From NCBI GenBank assembly GCA_026874595.1, contig CM049320.1, forward strand, positions 8,869,464 to 8,933,463: a DNA stretch of 64,000 bases, written 5' to 3'. A program made the position numbers and the translations under genes. The notes under the pieces were generated by a model that was not told the DNA's origin, made no database searches, and saw only the letters and a list, made by a program, of their open reading frames with translations. The DNA is from Sipunculus nudus (Eukaryota > Annelida > Sipuncula > Golfingiida > Sipunculidae). Below are positions 60,480 to 64,000 of this stretch, one piece after another; position 1 is the stretch's first letter, and each line of letters begins with the position of its first letter.

Positions 60480-62168
60480 TACTCAGTACTCAGAAACCAT
60501 GCACATAGATTAAAAATAATCAAATATTAACCCAAAAAACACTTATGCTTTACAAAAGATTTTAACAAACTGTAATATTAGATTTAAGATTTATGACATT
60601 TATACAAGCTGATTGACCGTAGATTTTCTGTATGTTGATGGGCCAGACACCAGACCAAATACCAGAACAACCTGTCTGATCTTTAGGAAAGATGCTAATG
60701 ACATGAGTCACAAGCAGGATAAACCCACAAAGATAAGCACAGACAGACAGAGAGGGTGAGTGACTCACCAGAAAGGATTATCAATCAACTGGACCCTGAT
60801 AGCATACAGCAGTGACCACACACAGCACTGGTACAGGAGACCAGGACTGACCCACTGTCCTGTTAAGATACTTGGTATTCATCATGGCTGTACCTCTTGA
60901 CCCTAAATGCTTCCACAAATCCTGTATTTTGGACAGATCACTGTGTTCAAGAATGGTCAGTTGTGGTAAATTGTATTGTTAGTGTAAACTGACTATACCA
61001 TTGTATGCAGGGTTTGAGCAAGAATGGTTTAGTATACAGTCTTAATATGCTATTTAAATCTTTTAAACATGAGATGGAATAATATGAAATTATAATACTC
61101 AAATAGCATTAGAGTTTTTCAAAAAAATAATCCTGGAATGCCAAGAAATTTATTATACAGCAAATTATATCTCACATTTGTCAATGCCTGCTAGAATAAG
61201 AAACATGTGAATTGCATATATACAGGTACCCATTTGAAATGGGTCAACTAAGTCAATAAATCAAATGAAAATATTAAAATGATTGATAGCCTCTTGGTGA
61301 CACGTATACTGTCTGTTGAATGTGTACTTTATTATAATATGAAACAATAGGTAATGATTACGATTTCTGGATTTTAAATATTATAAACATGGAGTTATAA
61401 GAATAACCCAGTGTTTATTTATTAAAAATAGTTCAGACATCAGAGCTTGTATAAATCTCCTCAGTTCTATAAAGAAGCATTTGACTTTTAGTTAAGTTGG
61501 TGGGGTGGAACCAGGGATGCTGTATTTTGAAGTATGTCACCTTAACTATCTAGGCAGCATCCTACCCCCTTTAATTAAGGTATGAAACACAAAAAAAGTC
61601 ATGAAATATTAATCTGTTGGGAAGTATACCAACCTGGTTTAAGCTGGGAACTCAAATGCACATGGTGTATCATCTGTATATGTGTTGCATGATACATCAG
61701 GCTTTGTGAACATACCCATTAGTCCATAAAACATGCATGTAGTGTGTGATGCGGGACTTTGATCTCGGCCATTGTAGTAGAGGAGCTGTCTCTCCTGTAG
61801 TGGATGGATCACCTTCAGAGCAGGATGCCACTATTATTCTTAATGTACCAAGGACAAAAAGGAAAAGAAGTTGGTGCCAGCTTCCTCTCATTCTAACTGC
61901 AAGTTAAAAACTCAAAAGGATGATGGCCAGGTTCATGGTGGTGTCCTTTTTTCTGGAGGAACCTTTGGTATAACATTAAAAAAATGGATATTTGGTAGGT
62001 GGTCTGGACATCAGAGAATATTCATTGCTAGGACAAAAATTGAGAAAAAAAACAGACCTCAAACTAGAAAGTAGTTAGAGACTGCATATATAGATGTACC
62101 TCCACCAAAGTCATCAGATTTTGTGTGTGCTATATAAGCACAGGAATATATTGAACTTCGTGTTACAG
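60480..62168. other. Putative intron, nothing recognised
   Basis: AT-rich. A tRNA-promoter-like relic on the minus strand near 61498-61570 is too weak to call. Confidence 0.4.
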
Positions 62169-62288
62169 ATTACCAACCCAGTGGTTGCATCAGGGGTCAG
62201 CTTTGCGTGCCAGAACAAAGGACCTGATGGAAGTGATGAACATTTGCCCATGGCTGCAATAAACAAATATATCCATTTTACACTGTAA
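62169..62288 (+). CDS. Doubtful candidate 3' exon
   Basis: The acceptor-like TGTTACAG ends at 62168. The following 39 codons are open in phase 0 (ITNPVVASGVSFACQNKGPD, GSDEHLPMAAINKY) and look more codon-like than the surroundings. Phase 0 would match the donor at 21319, but a 41-kb intron is only one option and no donor follows. An AATAAA lies inside (62258). It may be chance or part of an unknown repeat. Confidence 0.2.
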   Translation: MTNPVVASGVSFACQNKGPDGSDEHLPMAAINKYIHFTL

Positions 62289-62884
62289 AAGAATCTGTAA
62301 AACCAACATATTATGGTGACCCAGATTACAGCTGAAATTTAATGAATTAGGAGTTCACAAAAATCTAAAACATATGTCGGTCATTAACAGACAAACCAAG
62401 TGAAAAACCAGCCAAAGGAACAACAAATCAAGTAACTGATTCACTCATAAACCCAGATAAAAACATACCTCCAGGAAGGGTGCAATTAAATGGTATATGT
62501 CTAGAAAAATACAGGACGTGGCACCATACCATGGGGACTACCTGTCTGTGATATCTGAAATTTGAATAGCTCATTATGGTAATTAGAATTGCATACAGAC
62601 CATGCACTGTGTTCATGCATCATGCACAATGGGCATGTGGGTTAATACCAATGAAATTCCCTATAATTGATTTTTTAAGACCATGAACAATATATATATA
62701 TATGTGCTTTGCGTACAGTTACACAGAGGCTTACAGGGTTCTAACTTTATATGTCCAAGCCTTGATTCAGCCGCAAACTGCCTGTGGAGATGACATTTTT
62801 AATTTGGACACATCAAGTTTTAGGGGTGAAACAATGCATGGAAGAATTGATGTATTGCATTGCAAGCCCCTCATTTAAATTGGG

Positions 62885-63678
62885 GATATAGTAATGCCTC
62901 CGTTTGTGGGTTCATCTGCTGTCTAGCTGTCCATCCGTCATAGCATCCAGATTTACCTTGTGGACCCATTTTCAGCCAAGCTGTTTGACCAAAACCTTTT
63001 ATCTTCCACATATAGCTCACCTGCCCATGGATGAAAAACCCTATCAATTATTGTCATCAGGTCAAAGGTCAAGGCCATTTGACCCAGTTCTTAAAAAAGC
63101 ATGTTGACTTATTTTTATCCAAACTGTTTGATCAAAACCTTCCATCTTTATTAAATGGCTCATCCACCCATGGATGAAATACCCTGTGGACCCATTTTGA
63201 GCCAAACCCCTTTGACTTTAACCTATCATCTTGAACATACAGCTCCCGCAGCCACAGTTAAAGAACCCTGTCAATTTTCAGGTCACAGGGTCAAAGGTCA
63301 AGGCCATCAGAGCCACTTCTTGAAAAAGCTTGTGATCTCATTTTAACTGAAACCTTATGACCAAAGCCTGTCATCTTGCACATATGGCTCACCCACCCAC
63401 AGATAAAGAACCCTTTCGATTTGGAAATCACTGGGTCAAAGGTCAAGGCCACAGGACCCACTTTTTGAAAAAGCTCTGGGTGCTTTAAAGCCAAACCGTG
63501 TGACCTAAACCCTTCATCTTGCACAAATGGCTCAACCACCCATGGATAAAGAAGCCTATCAGTTTTAAGGTCAGCTGCTCAAAGTCAAAGGTCAAGGTCA
63601 CAGAGCTGCACTCCTGACTTACATCCATATAATTATGCTGCAATGTGAAGGGATGCTCCGCTCTGCGGTGCTCTTGTT
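62885..63678 (+). repeat. Hairpin-ended repeat with tandem AAGGTCAAAGGTCA units
   Basis: Begins near ATAGTAATGCCTCCGTTTGT. About five units of roughly 120-145 bases carry CATCTT(C/G)(C/A)ACATA, AAGAACCCT and (A/G)GGTCAAAGGTCAAGG. The 3' end is the hairpin GCTCCGCTCTGCGGTGC followed by TCTTGTT. DR1-type sites lie at 63059-63071, 63288-63300, 63433-63445 and near 63589-63600. It is non-coding. Confidence 0.8.
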
Positions 63679-64000
63679 AACCTCTGAATTGATTCTTCTC
63701 GATTATTTTTTTTGCATGTACCATCCCTAATTCCTCTTTGAGCTGCCAAATTTGACGGGGCAGTTCATGATGTTCAAGCTCCTTATCATGTATGTGCCCT
63801 AAATCCACTTGAAACGTTCACTGGTGGACCACTCCACTTGCATAGAAACATAAATGACATCGACAAACAGATGAAATTTTGCTGAAATTTACTAACATCC
63901 ATTTTGAAAAACTGGTTTTATATATTTAAAGTCTAAAATTTACTACGCAAGTAAGAATTGAATTTAGATTGAAACAAAGGTTAAGAATGATAACTGAATT
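63679..64000. other. Window edge, nothing recognised
   Basis: AT-rich with no supported gene or repeat boundary. Confidence 0.4.

Noticed and set aside
61498-61570. tRNA-like A and B box words on the minus strand
   Set aside because: The B box is too far from consensus and no SINE body could be seen.
1-64000. LTR elements, Polintons, CRISPR arrays, rRNA and riboswitches
   Set aside because: None recognised. The direct repeats seen are minisatellites or internal units of DNA elements, without paired LTRs.

Overview
The window is animal nuclear DNA, most likely from a mollusc and plausibly a bivalve. That placement rests on low GC, small GT/AG-bounded exons in a sea of interspersed repeats, and repeat types typical of marine invertebrates: hairpin-ended elements with GTCCGTCCGTCC tracts, AAGGTCAAAGGTCA-bearing repeats and (ATTCT)-tailed LINEs. 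The species cannot be named from sequence alone. Nothing bacterial, no CRISPR array, no rRNA and no intact tRNA gene was seen. No LTR or other virus-like element was recognised.

Two host genes are supported, both on the plus strand. Gene 1 (628-6122) is the 3' part of a small leucine-rich-repeat protein gene. Five internal exons join with consistent phase into four LRRs and an LRRcap-like segment. The last exon exists in two tandem copies (5162-5279 and 5996-6122). Both fit the same upstream donor, and both end in the same four residues, CVIS, a CaaX prenylation box. Gene 2 starts at about 20.9-21.3 kb: a TATA-less promoter with DR1, ETS, CRE-like and YY1-like motifs packed into 47 bases, then an ATG in a strong Kozak context and an 84-codon first exon ending in a GT donor in phase 0. 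No convincing second exon was found, so much or all of 21.32-64 kb may be its first intron.

The rest is a repeat archive. 7.5-8.4 kb holds a minus-strand, decayed Helitron-like copy whose relative at 26854-28305 has textbook Helitron ends. 9.3-11.3 kb is a palindromic foldback element with arms of about 0.8 kb. 14.4-20.0 kb is a pile of non-LTR retrotransposon (LINE) fragments in both orientations. 22.4-24.0 kb is a long minisatellite of about 36 bases per unit. 35.7-38.9 kb holds a purine-rich array, a TACAA-type microsatellite and a four-copy 85-base repeat.

39-55 kb carries four elements that begin TTTTAGCTCAGCTG-like and end with a GACCCATGGGTC-like palindrome plus CTTGTT. Two of them have internally multiplied segments, and one carries an endonuclease-like ORF, which suggests a Helentron-like origin. 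Small TIR elements (mariner-like, hAT-like and unassigned) lie at 25.5, 42.3, 45.3 and 58.7 kb, and tRNA-derived SINE relics at 31.8, 32.3 and 51.7 kb. Several repeats contain strong matches to nuclear-receptor DR1 or CTCF-type motifs. Stretches not listed as features are AT-rich sequence in which nothing could be supported.
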